From Deinococcus depolymerans (lineage in GTDB: Bacteria > Deinococcota > Deinococci > Deinococcales > Deinococcaceae): a stretch of DNA of 64,000 nucleotides. Position 1 is the first letter of the stretch. Every line of letters starts with the position of its first letter. Both the position numbers and the translations under genes were made by a program. Below are positions 31,401 through 45,372 of the stretch, in pieces. The notes beneath the pieces were generated by a model, which was not told the DNA's origin, did no database searches, and saw only the letters and a program-made list of their open reading frames with translations. The stretch covers positions 1-64,000 of the forward strand of contig NZ_BAAADB010000029.1 of assembly GCF_039522025.1 (NCBI RefSeq). Direction: 5' to 3'.

Positions 31401-31431
31401 GTGGCGCCTGCTGGCTCTGCGGGTCCCCGTG

Positions 31432-32157
31432 TCAGCTGGCGTCGGCAGCGGCGAGCGTCACGATGGCGTCGAGGGCCACGCGCACCATGCGGTCCACCCC
31501 GGCGGCCAGCACGTCGTCCGGGACCAGCTGCGGGTCCCCGATGTCGTTGCTGCAGGCGGTCAGGCACGCGGCCCGCAGGCCCCGCTGCGCGGCGATCAGG
31601 AAGATGGCGCTGGCTTCCATCTCGAAGCCCAGCACGCCCCGGCCGGCCCACAGCCGGGCGTGTTCGGGGGTGCTGGCGTAGAAGGCGTCCTCGGTCATGA
31701 CCAGGCCCACGTGGTGCGGCGCGCCGTGCTCGCGGGCGGCCTTCACGCTGGCCTCCACGACCTCGAAGCTGGCGGCGGGGGCGTAGGGCGCGCCGCCCAG
31801 CATCTGGCGGGTGGTGCCGTCGTTGGGGACGGCGGCCGTGGCGATCACCAGGTCGCCCGGCGCGACGCTGGGGGTCGCGCCGCCGAGCGTGCCGACGCGG
31901 ATCAGGGTGTGGGCGCCCAGCCGCGCGAGTTCCTCGGTGACGATGGCGGCGCTGGGGCAGCCCATGCCGGTCGTCTGCACGCTGACCGGCACGCCCTGGT
32001 AGGTGCCGGTGAAGCCCAGCAGTTGCCGGTGGCTGGTGTACTCGCGGGCGTTCTCGAGGTAGGTGCTGGCGATGTGGCGGGCGCGGTTGGGGTCGCCGGG
32101 CAGCAGGACGTAGGGGGCGACGTCTCCGGGCTGTGCGCGGACATGAATCTGACTCAT
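31432..32157 (-). CDS. deoD: purine-nucleoside phosphorylase
   Basis: 241 residues. Nearly colinear with the Thermus enzyme from the start (MSQIHVRAQPGDVAPYVLLP) through QTTGMGCPSAAIV, LIRVGTLGGATPS, TEDAFYASTPEHARLW and EMEASAIF to SNDIGDPQL. It splits purine nucleosides to base and ribose-1-phosphate in salvage. EMEA is the ribose-binding region. TATACT six bases before the ATG at 32157 gives a leaderless start and rejects the long upstream frame. Confidence 0.92.
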   Translation of the reverse strand: MSQIHVRAQPGDVAPYVLLPGDPNRARHIASTYLENAREYTSHRQLLGFTGTYQGVPVSVQTTGMGCPSAAIVTEELARLGAHTLIRVGTLGGATPSVAPGDLVIATAAVPNDGTTRQMLGGAPYAPAASFEVVEASVKAAREHGAPHHVGLVMTEDAFYASTPEHARLWAGRGVLGFEMEASAIFLIAAQRGLRAACLTACSNDIGDPQLVPDDVLAAGVDRMVRVALDAIVTLAAADAS

Positions 32158-32524
32158 GCGGCGAGTATACGGGGGGGGGCGGTTCCGCCAGCACCCGGCG
32201 GGCTTCCGGAGCGCCCCGGTCCATGAGACTTTACTCATGAGGGGTCTGCATTGGCGTTCCGACAGGCTTCTCATCTGTCTGCCCTGCTGGACGTGACTGA
32301 CGCCCAAAGCCGTTCTCACTCCAGATGACCCGTATGTCATCAGCTTCTCACAATCAAGGGAAATCCCGGAATTGTCGGAAAGGGCGCACCTGACCGCAAG
32401 GGTAACCGTACAGAAATTCACAAATCACTCACTGCTGGTGCCTACGGTGAACAGTAGGAAAGCGGGAACGGGCCAGGGCGCTGCCCCCCCTCCCCCCGCA
32501 GCCGAACGAACCAAGGAGAACATC
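32158..32524 (+). promoter_or_regulatory. long AT-richer leader region of the SLH gene
   Basis: A 367-bp gap between divergent deoD and the SLH gene. Bases 32230-32460 are lower in GC than the surroundings. Inverted repeats are GACAG...CTGTC near 32269-32287 and GATGAC-CCGTAT-GTCATC at 32324-32341. I could not fix a clear -35/-10 pair. It probably holds the promoter and a structured leader for an abundant surface protein. Confidence 0.4.
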
Positions 32525-33697
32525 ATGCGCAAATCACTGATCATCGCGTCCACCCTGGCCCTGAGCCTCGGCGCTGCCAGCGCCCAGACGGCCACCACCA
32601 CCGCCGCCCCCGCACAGGTCACCCTCAGTGACGTGCCCGCCGGCCACTGGGCCAAGGACGCCGTGGACCGGATCGTGCGGTGCGGCCTGATCCAGGGTTA
32701 CCCCGACGGCACCTACCGCGGCAACCAGAACCTCACGCGTTACGAAGCGGCCCTGATCTTCTACCGCGCCCTTCAGACCGGCGCGCTCAGCAACTGCGGC
32801 CTGAGCCAGCAGGACATGACCACCGTCGCCAACGGCATGCAGGAAGTCAGCACCGAGCTGGCCGCCATCGCCAGCCGCGTGACGGACCTCGAGAAACTCA
32901 CCGCCGAGCAGCAGGCCCGCATCGACGCGCTCGAGGCCAAGATCGAGAGCATGGGCACCGGCGCTGCCACCGCCGATACCGCCGCGCTGAACGCCCGCAT
33001 CGACGCGCTCGAGGCGGCCATCCGCAACATCCCCGCCGGTCCCCAGGGTCCGGCTGGCCCGGCCGGTCCCCAGGGTCCCGCCGGTCCCCAGGGCCCTGCC
33101 GGCCCGGCCGGTACCAGCGCCAGCGGCACCGTGACCACCCAGCCCACCCCCACGACCGGGACGGTCGTGATCGGCGAGCCCACCCCCACCGCCACCATGG
33201 CCGAGCGCGGCCTGTACGTGGGCGTGAACGGCGGCGTGAAGGGCAGCGGCACCGGCACCCAGTGCCTGAGCGTCGACGGCAAGAAGACGCCCGTCGGCTA
33301 CTGCTTCAGCGGCGGCGCCGTGATCGGCAAGAGCAACGTGATCGGCCCGGTCGGCGTGCGCGTCGCCGGTGACTACCAGCCCGGCTGGAACGCCGTGAGC
33401 GGCGACGTGAGCGCCACCTACGACGTCAGCACCGGCAGCAACCTGACCCCCTACGTCGGCGCCGGCCTGGGCCTGACCAGCAGCCAGAAGCGTGGCGACA
33501 CCACCAAGAACGAATCCGACGTGTACGTCAATGCCGTTCTGGGTGCCGACTACCGCATCACGGATAGCATCTCCGCCTACGTCGAGGGCAACGGCAAGTA
33601 CTACCTGAGCAACAACGGGTACGGCACCGGCCTGAACGCCGGCGACAAGAGCGGCCTGAACTTCGGCGCGAAAGCCGGCGTGAAGTTCTTCTTCTGA
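32525..33697 (+). CDS. SLH-domain outer surface protein with collagen-like segment
   Basis: 390 residues. Signal peptide 1-20 (ASA end). SLH domain about 32-85 (LSDVPAGHWAKDAVDRIVRC, GYPDGTYRGNQNLTRYEAA), the anchor to cell-wall polymer in Deinococcus/Thermus. Coiled coil about 103-170 with heptads and an LEAKIES/LEAAIRN pattern. Residues 172-196 are nine collagen-like triplets of GPQ/GPA/GPA type. The C-terminal part (about 228-390) is beta-rich and ends in GVKFFF, like outer membrane barrels. AAGGAG precedes the ATG at 32525. Likely ties the outer membrane to the wall. Confidence 0.85.
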   Translation: MRKSLIIASTLALSLGAASAQTATTTAAPAQVTLSDVPAGHWAKDAVDRIVRCGLIQGYPDGTYRGNQNLTRYEAALIFYRALQTGALSNCGLSQQDMTTVANGMQEVSTELAAIASRVTDLEKLTAEQQARIDALEAKIESMGTGAATADTAALNARIDALEAAIRNIPAGPQGPAGPAGPQGPAGPQGPAGPAGTSASGTVTTQPTPTTGTVVIGEPTPTATMAERGLYVGVNGGVKGSGTGTQCLSVDGKKTPVGYCFSGGAVIGKSNVIGPVGVRVAGDYQPGWNAVSGDVSATYDVSTGSNLTPYVGAGLGLTSSQKRGDTTKNESDVYVNAVLGADYRITDSISAYVEGNGKYYLSNNGYGTGLNAGDKSGLNFGAKAGVKFFF

Positions 33698-33732
33698 CCC
33701 TGACTTCCCCCACCGGCTGACCCCCGGTGCCT

Positions 33733-33759
33733 GGCGGCCCTCCCTGGCGGAGGGCCGCC
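33733..33759 (+). terminator. SLH gene terminator
   Basis: Eleven perfect pairs (GGCGGCCCTCC with GGAGGGCCGCC) around CTGGC, 36 bases after the stop, followed by TTC. Confidence 0.75.
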
Positions 33760-33850
33760 TTCACGTCTGCCCCGCCGCGGCCAGGAAGCACGCCGCGCGG
33801 CGCAGGCCACCTTCCTTTCCCGCCGCGGCCCGCGCGCTAGACTGACCCTC

Positions 33851-34191
33851 ATGCGCCTCGTTTCCTTCCTTCAGGTGCTGCTGCTGCTCGGTACCGCCGC
33901 CTACCTGGCGCTCTTCACCCTGGAGAACCCCGCCCTGGTGCGCCTGCCCCTGCCGTTCGGGCGGGGCGAACTGACCGTGTCGGTCGGTGTGAGCGTCAGC
34001 CTGTTCCTGCTGCTGGGCGCCCTGTTCACCGCGCTGCTGCTGCTGCCCGGCCTGTGGCGCGAGCGCCTGCGCCGCCAGTGGGAAGCCCGTGAACGCCGCG
34101 CCGCCGAGGACCGCCTGACCGCTACCCTGCAGGCCCGTCTGGGCGCCATGCTTCCCGCTGCGCCCGACCCGGCCCCCGAGCAGGAGCCCGC

Positions 34192-34195
<4 letters not shown>
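33851..34195 (+). CDS. LapA (DUF1049) family membrane protein
   Basis: 114 residues with two membrane segments (about 4-23 and 43-66) joined by the family motif TLENPALVRLPLPFG, and a basic cytoplasmic helix (RERLRRQWEARERRAAEDR). The pair matches the LapA/YciS type of small inner membrane proteins, linked in enteric bacteria to lipopolysaccharide control; this role need not hold here. TAGACT seven bases ahead of the ATG at 33851 gives a leaderless start. The stop overlaps the recJ start (GTGA). Confidence 0.78.
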
Positions 34196-36294
<2,099 letters not shown>

Positions 36295-36428
36295 TACGGA
36301 CTCCGATTGAATGGGCTGCAAAGCCCGCTGGGTCCGAGCGAAGCGAGTGGGAGCTGGGCGGGTTCCGGACGTGGAGTCGGCAATCCGGTGAAGTTCCGGA
36401 TGGTCGGCGAAACAAACGGCAGTCCGTA
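36295..36428. mobile_element. MITE copy, 134 bp, in the recJ stop codon
   Basis: Starts TACGGACTCCGATTG, ends GGCAGTCCGTA, flanked by TGA on both sides (36292-36294 is the recJ stop; 36429-36431). Inner hairpins as in other copies, with one arm change in CCGGATGG. No ORF. Bases 36430-36533 hold further GGTTGAACGG-type pieces and no gene. Confidence 0.92.
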
Positions 36429-36533
36429 TGATCCGGACGGCGGTTGAACGGTTTACCCCGACCGTTCCGTCCGGGCGGAACGCCGGGGTCCGCCTTCCCC
36501 CGGACGGCCCCCGCTGCTCCCGAGGGGCTGCGA

Positions 36534-37592
36534 TCAGGTGCCGGTCACGCGCCGCGCCAGGGCCCAGCCGCTCAGCAGCGCGCTTTCCACGCGCGGGCCG
36601 TGCGGGTCGGGCGTGAACCAGTCGCCGCACCAGCCCAGGCTCAGCGCGGCGTCCCAGTGGCAGGGGCCGGGGGCGGTGACGGCCGGAATGGCGTAGCGCC
36701 AGCGGTGCGCGAAGGCCTGCGCCACGTCCAGCGGGCCGAGGATGGCCTGCGCGGCGGCCAGCAGGTCCGGCAGCACCTGCTCGGGCGTGCGGTCCAGGTT
36801 CGCGCGGCTCCACGCGGGCGTGGCGTGCAGCGTCAGGGCGGGGGGCGCGCCGTCCGGGCGTTTGGTGTGCTCCCGCGCGATCCATTCCAGGACCGGATGG
36901 TCGGGCCGCAGGGCGCGCCAGTCGGCAGGCACGTCCTGGTGCAGGATCACGCCGGCCGCCCAGCAGGGGTCGTAGGTGACGGCGGCGGCCCGCTGCGCCG
37001 CGCCCTCGGAATCATGGCCGCGCAGGACGGCCGGGACGGCGTCGGGGCTGCCGGGGTCCAGGGTGCCCAGCAGCGCCGTGAGTTGCGGGGCCGGGACGTT
37101 CAGGATCAGCGTTGCCGCCTCCCAGTGATGCCCCTCGCGTGAATGCACCCGCCAGCCGCCCCGGGTGGCGTTCAGGCGTTCCAGGCTGGTGACGGTCACG
37201 CCGGTGTGTACGTCCAGGCCACGCGCCAGGATGCGGCCCAGGGCGCTCATGCCCGCCGGGGGCGCGTAGCGGGGGTGGCCGTCGTCCGGCGGGGTGACCT
37301 GCCCGGCCTGCCAGCGGGCCACGCCGCGCGTCCACACGGCGTTCCAGCCGTCGCGCACGCCAGCCTCGGCCAGGGTGCGGGCGCGGTCGCTGCGGGCCGT
37401 GAAGAACCGCGCCCCGTGATCCAGGCGGACCTCCGGCCCGTCCGGGAGGGTCACGCGGCGCGTCGCGGCCCGGCCGGACACGCCTCGCGCCTTGTCCAGC
37501 AGCGTCACGCGCCGGCCCGCGCGGGCAGCGTCCTGCGCGAGGGCCAGCCCGCCCAGGCCCGCGCCGACCACCAGCACGTCCCGCCCTGTCAC
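36534..37592 (-). CDS. renalase-like FAD-dependent oxidoreductase
   Basis: 352 residues. N-terminal FAD loop VLVVGAGLGGLALAQDAARA, then LLDKARGVSGRAATRR and LDHGARFFTARS, which is the bacterial renalase pattern (NAD(P)/FAD amine-oxidase fold). The C-terminal FAD region GWCGDWFTPDPHGPRVESAL is intact. Substrate unknown; renalases act on dihydro-isomers of NAD(P)H. Start GTG at 37592 overlaps the stop of the CoA-binding gene (GTGA). Last gene of the hemL unit. Confidence 0.8.
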   Translation of the reverse strand: MTGRDVLVVGAGLGGLALAQDAARAGRRVTLLDKARGVSGRAATRRVTLPDGPEVRLDHGARFFTARSDRARTLAEAGVRDGWNAVWTRGVARWQAGQVTPPDDGHPRYAPPAGMSALGRILARGLDVHTGVTVTSLERLNATRGGWRVHSREGHHWEAATLILNVPAPQLTALLGTLDPGSPDAVPAVLRGHDSEGAAQRAAAVTYDPCWAAGVILHQDVPADWRALRPDHPVLEWIAREHTKRPDGAPPALTLHATPAWSRANLDRTPEQVLPDLLAAAQAILGPLDVAQAFAHRWRYAIPAVTAPGPCHWDAALSLGWCGDWFTPDPHGPRVESALLSGWALARRVTGT

Positions 37593-38013
37593 AGCAGCGC
37601 GCGGTGGTCCGCGAGCAGGCAGCGGTCCTGCACCACGTCAATGCCGTGACTGTTCAGCTCGGCGGCCACGGCGTCGTCCCGGATGCCCAGCTGCATCCAC
37701 ACGACCTTCGGGGGCGGCGTCATGGCGAGGATGTCCGGCAGGTGCAACCTGACCCGGTCGCTGCGGCGGAACACGTCCACGATGTCCACCGGCACCGGGA
37801 TCTCCGCGAGGGTGGAGACCGCCTTCTGCCCGAAGTGACTCTCGCCGCGCGCCGCCAGCGCCGGGTTCACGGGAATGATGGTGTAGCCCTGGCGGTGCAT
37901 GTACTCCGGGACGTAGTACGCGGGTTTCACGCTGTCATGGTGAAAGCCGACCACCGCGATGACCCTGTGGGTGTTCAGGACGTCCACGATCTGCGCCGGC
38001 TGCGTCAGGAGCG

Positions 38014-38017
<4 letters not shown>
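37589..38017 (-). CDS. CoA-binding domain protein (YccU type)
   Basis: 142 residues consisting of one Rossmann-type CoA_binding_2 domain: VIAVVGFHHDSVKPAYYVPEYM, GYTIIPVNPALAARG, PVPVDIVDVFRRSD, PPKVVWMQLGI and GIDVVQDRCLLADHR. The usual GaS loop reads GFHHDS. Function in the family is not settled. Start GTG at 38017 overlaps the hemL stop, and its stop overlaps the renalase-like start, so three genes are coupled. Confidence 0.85.
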
Positions 38018-39366
<1,349 letters not shown>

Positions 39367-39538
39367 GACGCTCACCTTAGCGGAGGCCCGTGAGGCAAGT
39401 GCGGACCCCGGCACACAGAAGCCCGCGGTGAGCCTGTCCACCGCCGCGATCCTGAACGAACGATGAAGCCCCGCCCCGACTGTGCGGGGGCTCGGAGGCA
39501 GGCGAGGCGGGAAGCAGAGTTCCCCGCCCCCGCGCCCT

Positions 39539-40192
39539 CTACAGGCCCAGCAGGCCCAGCGCGGCCGTGTCGGTCAGCTCCCGCTGGAAGGGCTGCACCA
39601 GCGCCCGCTCCTGCGCCGTGCCGGTCTGCACGTCGCGGTTCAGGTCCGGCAGCTGCCCACGCTGAAGCGATTGCGCCGCCTGCGCGAAATCGATGTTCGG
39701 CACGCCCAGCGCGCGGTTCACGCCGGCCCGCACCTGCGCGTAGCGTGCCGGGGTCATCCCCTCGGCCGCCAGCGCCGCCGCCTGCGCCTGCCGGGCCGCG
39801 CCCACACTGCTGCCCGCGTCGCGCAGGACCGTCATCACCTGCAGCAGGTTCGGGTTCTGGCCGTTCTGAATGTCGGTCCACACCTGCTGCACGCCCGTGA
39901 ACGAAGTGCCCATCGCGGCACTCACCTTCCGGCGCACCCGCACGAACTGCTGCACCTCCGCCCGCGTGAGCGGCGCGGCCTGCGTGCCGGCACCGCCCCC
40001 GGCCGGCTGCCCTGTCTGCCGCTGCCCCGACTGCGGCTGGCTCTGCGCGGCCTGCGGCTGCCAGTTCGTCAGGAACGACCGCGCCGGCTGAACCACCAGG
40101 AACCACGTCAGTCCTCCCAGCAGCGCCAGCACCAGCAGCGTGCCCCCCCCGCAGCCCAGGCAGCCGCACCCCAGACCCCGTCCCTGCTTCAC
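39539..40192 (-). CDS. hypothetical single-span membrane protein
   Basis: 217 residues. A glycine/cysteine patch (GLGCGCLGCGGGTL) leads directly into one membrane helix (about 18-36), then a glutamine/glycine-rich linker (about 45-72) and a helical domain (about 73-217) with repeated alanine/glutamine content. Four cysteines just before the membrane could bind a metal or be acylated; this is a guess. No known family. Start GTG at 40192, divergent from the hydrolase lipoprotein. Confidence 0.6.
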   Translation of the reverse strand: MKQGRGLGCGCLGCGGGTLLVLALLGGLTWFLVVQPARSFLTNWQPQAAQSQPQSGQRQTGQPAGGGAGTQAAPLTRAEVQQFVRVRRKVSAAMGTSFTGVQQVWTDIQNGQNPNLLQVMTVLRDAGSSVGAARQAQAAALAAEGMTPARYAQVRAGVNRALGVPNIDFAQAAQSLQRGQLPDLNRDVQTGTAQERALVQPFQRELTDTAALGLLGL

Positions 40193-40403
40193 GCGCCCAC
40201 CCCTGCATTCAGGTTGGGTGCTGTTTCCGGACCTGCGCCACTCTGTCTCATGGCTTCAGGTACGCAGGTGTCCCCCGGATAGTTCCAGCTGAAGCGGACC
40301 GTCGCCGCCCCACCCCCCACGGAGCGCGGCGGCCGAGGCGCTATCATCACCTCCGACTCAGACAATTCACATGCGCCGCGCGCGCACTTCCGGAGGCTCC
40401 ACC

Positions 40404-41777
40404 ATGATGCGTTCCCTGACCGCCAGCCTGCTCGCTGCCCTCGCCCTCTCCGCCTGCTCCCAGCAGACCGCCCCCGCCGCACTCCGCGCCCAGGACACCC
40501 GCACCTTCACGGCCGTGACCCCCACCCTGACCGCCCGTCCCGGCGCGGACCTGTACCAGGGCACCATGGACGCCCTGCGCGGCAAGGCCGCCTACGCCAT
40601 CGAGGTGCCCGCCAACTGGAACAAACAGCTGATCATGTACGCCCACGGCTACGCCGGAGACGGCCCCGACCTGAAAGTCCAGGCGCCCGCCCTGCGTGAC
40701 TACTGGCTGAGCCTCGGGTACGCCTGGGCCGCCAGTTCCTACAGCGCCAACTACTACGACGTGCAGGCCGGCGTGGAGGACACCAACGCCCTGGCCAACG
40801 CCTTCAGCAGCCTGACCGGCAGCAAGTACGCCCAGCCCACCAAGACCCTGATCATGGGCGTCAGCATGGGCGGGCACGTCGCCGGGGCCGCCGTCGAGAA
40901 GGAGACCGCGCAGACCGCCCGGAACAAGACGACCTACGCCGCTGCCATGCCGGTCTGCGGCGTCATGGACGAGGAATACGAGTTCCAGTGGCTGGGCGAC
41001 TACACCCTGGTCGCCGCGCACCTCGCCGGCCTGGGGCCCAAGGCCTTCCCGCAGGGAACTGACACCTTCAAGGCCCTGCTGCCCGACATTCTCACCGCGA
41101 ACTTCACGTCCACCAGCGGCGCGCTGTGGCAGGAGAACGCCACGCAGGGCGCCAAACTCCGTGAGATCGCCCGCAACCTCACCGGCGGCCCCCGCCCCGT
41201 GTTCGACCTGGGCTTCCGCGTGGGCGCCCTCCAGGGAGCGGTCCTGAGCACCGGCGGTTCCGACGGCACCGTCAGCGGCGTCCTGCCCCGCAACATCTAC
41301 GGCAACGCCGCCACCACCTACCGCTGGACGACCGCCGCCACCCCCACCGACGCCGAGAAGGCCTTCAACGCCGGCATCCTGCGCGTCACCCCCGCCCAGG
41401 ACCCCAACCCGGCCGTCAGCGGCCGCGTCCGCTCCCTGCCCCGCATGAACGGCGAGATCAGCGTCCCGGTCCTGACGCTGCACACCACCGGCGACTTCTA
41501 CGTGCCGTTCAAGCACCAGCAGCTGTACCGCGCCGCCGTCACCGCCACCGGCAACGGCGACCGCCTCGTGCAGCGCGCGGTCCGCGCCGCCGGGCACTGC
41601 GAGTTCACGGCCGCCGAACTCATCGAGGGCTTCGGCGACCTCGTGAAGTGGGAAGCCGGGGGCGCCAAACCTGCCGGTGACGACGTCACCACGCCCGCCG
41701 TGATTGCCGACCCGGCCTACGGCTGCCGCTACACCCGTGGCACCCGCGCCGGCGTGGACGCCTGCCCCGCAAACTGA
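40404..41777 (+). CDS. alpha/beta-hydrolase lipoprotein
   Basis: 457 residues. Lipoprotein signal ALALSAC (Cys at about 18). Alpha/beta-hydrolase landmarks are LIMYAHGYAG (oxyanion), MGVSMGGHVAG (nucleophile elbow G-x-S-x-G), TLHTTGDFYVPF (acid) and AGHCEF (histidine), in the right order. It is an esterase or peptidase-like hydrolase anchored outside the inner membrane; substrate unknown. GGAGG lies seven bases before the ATG at 40404; a second ATG follows at once. Confidence 0.82.
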   Translation: MMRSLTASLLAALALSACSQQTAPAALRAQDTRTFTAVTPTLTARPGADLYQGTMDALRGKAAYAIEVPANWNKQLIMYAHGYAGDGPDLKVQAPALRDYWLSLGYAWAASSYSANYYDVQAGVEDTNALANAFSSLTGSKYAQPTKTLIMGVSMGGHVAGAAVEKETAQTARNKTTYAAAMPVCGVMDEEYEFQWLGDYTLVAAHLAGLGPKAFPQGTDTFKALLPDILTANFTSTSGALWQENATQGAKLREIARNLTGGPRPVFDLGFRVGALQGAVLSTGGSDGTVSGVLPRNIYGNAATTYRWTTAATPTDAEKAFNAGILRVTPAQDPNPAVSGRVRSLPRMNGEISVPVLTLHTTGDFYVPFKHQQLYRAAVTATGNGDRLVQRAVRAAGHCEFTAAELIEGFGDLVKWEAGGAKPAGDDVTTPAVIADPAYGCRYTRGTRAGVDACPAN

Positions 41778-41799
41778 GGGCGGTGGGGTGGAGTAGTCA

Positions 41800-41933
41800 T
41801 ACGGACTCCGATTGAATGGGCTGGAAAGCCCGCTGGGTCCGAGCGAAGCGATTTGGAGCAACACGGGTTCCGGCCGTGGAGCCGGCAATCCGGTGAAGTT
41901 CCGGATTGTTGGCGAAACAAACGGCAGTCCGTA
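41800..41933. mobile_element. MITE copy, 134 bp
   Basis: Starts TACGGACTCCGATTG, ends GGCAGTCCGTA. Left flank TCA (41797-41799), right flank TCG (41934-41936), so one base of the duplication has changed. Lies 22 bases after the hydrolase stop. Confidence 0.88.
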
Positions 41934-41994
41934 TCGGTAGACACAGAGCAGCGGCGGGGGCATGCCGGTTCGGGGTGCTCCCGCCGCCGTCGGT

Positions 41995-42639
41995 TCAGTC
42001 CGGCAGGGTGGGCAGCACGGTCACCAGCGCCCGGCCCTCCCGCAGCGAGGCGGTGACCGGCCCGCCCCGCACCTCGTTGCTGACGGTCCAGCCGCTCCCC
42101 GCTGGAACATCCGCCTCCGTCAGCGGCCAGCGCACGCCGCCCAGGCTCAGGCCCCGCAGCCCGGAGACGGCCAGCACGCTCAGGGTCGCGCCGGGCGGCG
42201 CGGCCAGCGACAGGGCAGAGGCGGGCGTCAGCGGCCAGCCCCACTCGTCCCCGCTGGTCAGGGTCACGCGCAGGCCGTCGCGTTCCGTCAGGCGCAGGGC
42301 CAGCAGCGCCAGCGCCAGCGTGTGATCGAAGCGCCCGCCGAAGGCCCCCACGAACACCAGTTCCGCCGCGCCGCGCGTCCGGGCGGCCCGCACGGCCAGC
42401 TCCGCGTCCGTCTCGTCCTTCGCGGCCGGGTGAACCTCGCGCGGCGCGTCCAGGCGCAAGCCGGCCGACGAGTCGAAATCTCCCACCCAGGCGTCCACCG
42501 GCACGTTCAGCCCCCACCCGGTCAGCAGCGCCGCGTGCCGCGCCCCGCCGTCCGCCGCGATCACCACGTCCGGACGCGGCAACGCCTGCAGCAGTGGCGA
42601 CTCCACCAGCCGCCCCCCCACCAGAATCCACGCGATCAA
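41995..42639 (-). CDS. thiN: thiamine pyrophosphokinase
   Basis: 214 residues; transfers pyrophosphate from ATP to thiamine. Family motifs are VIAADGGARHAAL, AWVGDFDSS, AKDETDAELAVR (the D-x-TD core) and GAFGGRFDHTLA. The C-terminal substrate part SNEVRGGPVTASLREGRALV fits. Start is TTG at 42639, read from the family N-terminus LIAWILVGG; a GAGG stands seven bases ahead. The gene is divergent from pyrG. Confidence 0.88.
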   Translation of the reverse strand: MIAWILVGGRLVESPLLQALPRPDVVIAADGGARHAALLTGWGLNVPVDAWVGDFDSSAGLRLDAPREVHPAAKDETDAELAVRAARTRGAAELVFVGAFGGRFDHTLALALLALRLTERDGLRVTLTSGDEWGWPLTPASALSLAAPPGATLSVLAVSGLRGLSLGGVRWPLTEADVPAGSGWTVSNEVRGGPVTASLREGRALVTVLPTLPD

Positions 42640-42697
42640 GCTGTCCTCACGCCCGGCAGTATGCCGCGCGGCGCGCGGACCCCGCCGGGACTTCGTG

Positions 42698-42747
<50 letters not shown>

Positions 42748-42795
42748 CCTTTGCAGTGGGGTGGCCCCGCGTGGGGCGGGCGCTCGCGGTCAGAC

Positions 42796-44436
<1,641 letters not shown>

Positions 44437-44449
44437 TCACGGTCAGGAG

Positions 44450-44482
44450 AGGGGGCGGCTGCGCGAGGCGTGGCCGCCCCCT
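44450..44482 (+). terminator. pyrG terminator hairpin
   Basis: AGGGGGCGGC (44450-44459) pairs with GCCGCCCCCT (44473-44482). Lies 14 bases after the stop; it could also serve coaE from the other side. Confidence 0.65.
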
Positions 44483-44552
44483 GGCGGTTGGGGGTGTGGG
44501 GCCTGGGTGGGCCTCGACGTGGGCGGTCAGGTCGCGCACACGCTGCCCGCCA

Positions 44553-45158
44553 TCAGCCATCCAGCCCCAGCCGGCGCAGCGCGGCGTCCACCTGCGCTTC
44601 CAGGTGGGCGTGGTCGCCGCTGTTGTCGACGACGACGGTCGCCCGAGCGCGTTTGTGCTCGGCGGGCATCTGGCGGGCGTCGCGGGCCAGGACCTCGGTC
44701 TCGCTCAGGCCGCTGCGTTCCATGACGCGCCGCACACGCAGGGAGAGCGGCGCGTCCACGACGATCACGGCGTCCATGCTGGCGTCCAGGCCACCCTCGA
44801 ACAGCAGGGGGATGTCCTGCACGATCACACGCTCGCCCCGCGCGGCAGCCTGCGATTCCAGCGCCCCCATGCGCTCACGCACGCGCGGGTGTGTGACGCG
44901 GTTCAGGTCCGCCAGGGCTGCCGGGTTGCCGAAGACCCGCGCGGCCAGCGCGGCGCGGTCGAGGATGCCGTCCGTGACCACGCCGGGAAAGCGGGCGTCG
45001 AGCAGGGCCAGCACCTCGGGGTCCTGCGTGACCAGCCGCGCCTGCTCGTCGGCGTCCAGGACGGTCAGGCCGCGTGCGCGCAGCAGGGCCGCGACAGTGC
45101 TCTTGCCGGCGCCGATGGACCCGGTCAGGCCCACACGCCGGAGGGTGGAAAGACTCAT
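44553..45158 (-). CDS. coaE: dephospho-CoA kinase
   Basis: 201 residues; last step of coenzyme A synthesis, phosphorylating the 3'-hydroxyl of dephospho-CoA. P-loop [42 protein letters not shown] and [16 protein letters not shown] with RDARQMP. TACAGT seven bases before the ATG at 45158 gives a leaderless start. Confidence 0.95.
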   Translation of the reverse strand: MSLSTLRRVGLTGSIGAGKSTVAALLRARGLTVLDADEQARLVTQDPEVLALLDARFPGVVTDGILDRAALAARVFGNPAALADLNRVTHPRVRERMGALESQAAARGERVIVQDIPLLFEGGLDASMDAVIVVDAPLSLRVRRVMERSGLSETEVLARDARQMPAEHKRARATVVVDNSGDHAHLEAQVDAALRRLGLDG

Positions 45159-45372
45159 GCTGCGGACTGTAGCAGTGCCGGCAGGCGCGGCGGGCGGGTC
45201 AGCTGCCGGTCACGTGTGGCGTGAAGACTGTCAGAATGGGTCGCCCCGCATCTCACAGCCACTTCACCCCAGCTGTGTCCGTTCTCACGTATTATCCGCT
45301 CACGCCACATGCTGGCAGGGCGTGGTCGTTCCGGTGCAGCCGCGCCGGGCGAACCCCACGGAGGTTTTTCGA

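Noticed and set aside
32324..32341. Radiation/desiccation response motif upstream of the SLH gene
   Set aside because: The inverted repeat GATGAC-GTCATC does not match the known motif of that regulon well enough.
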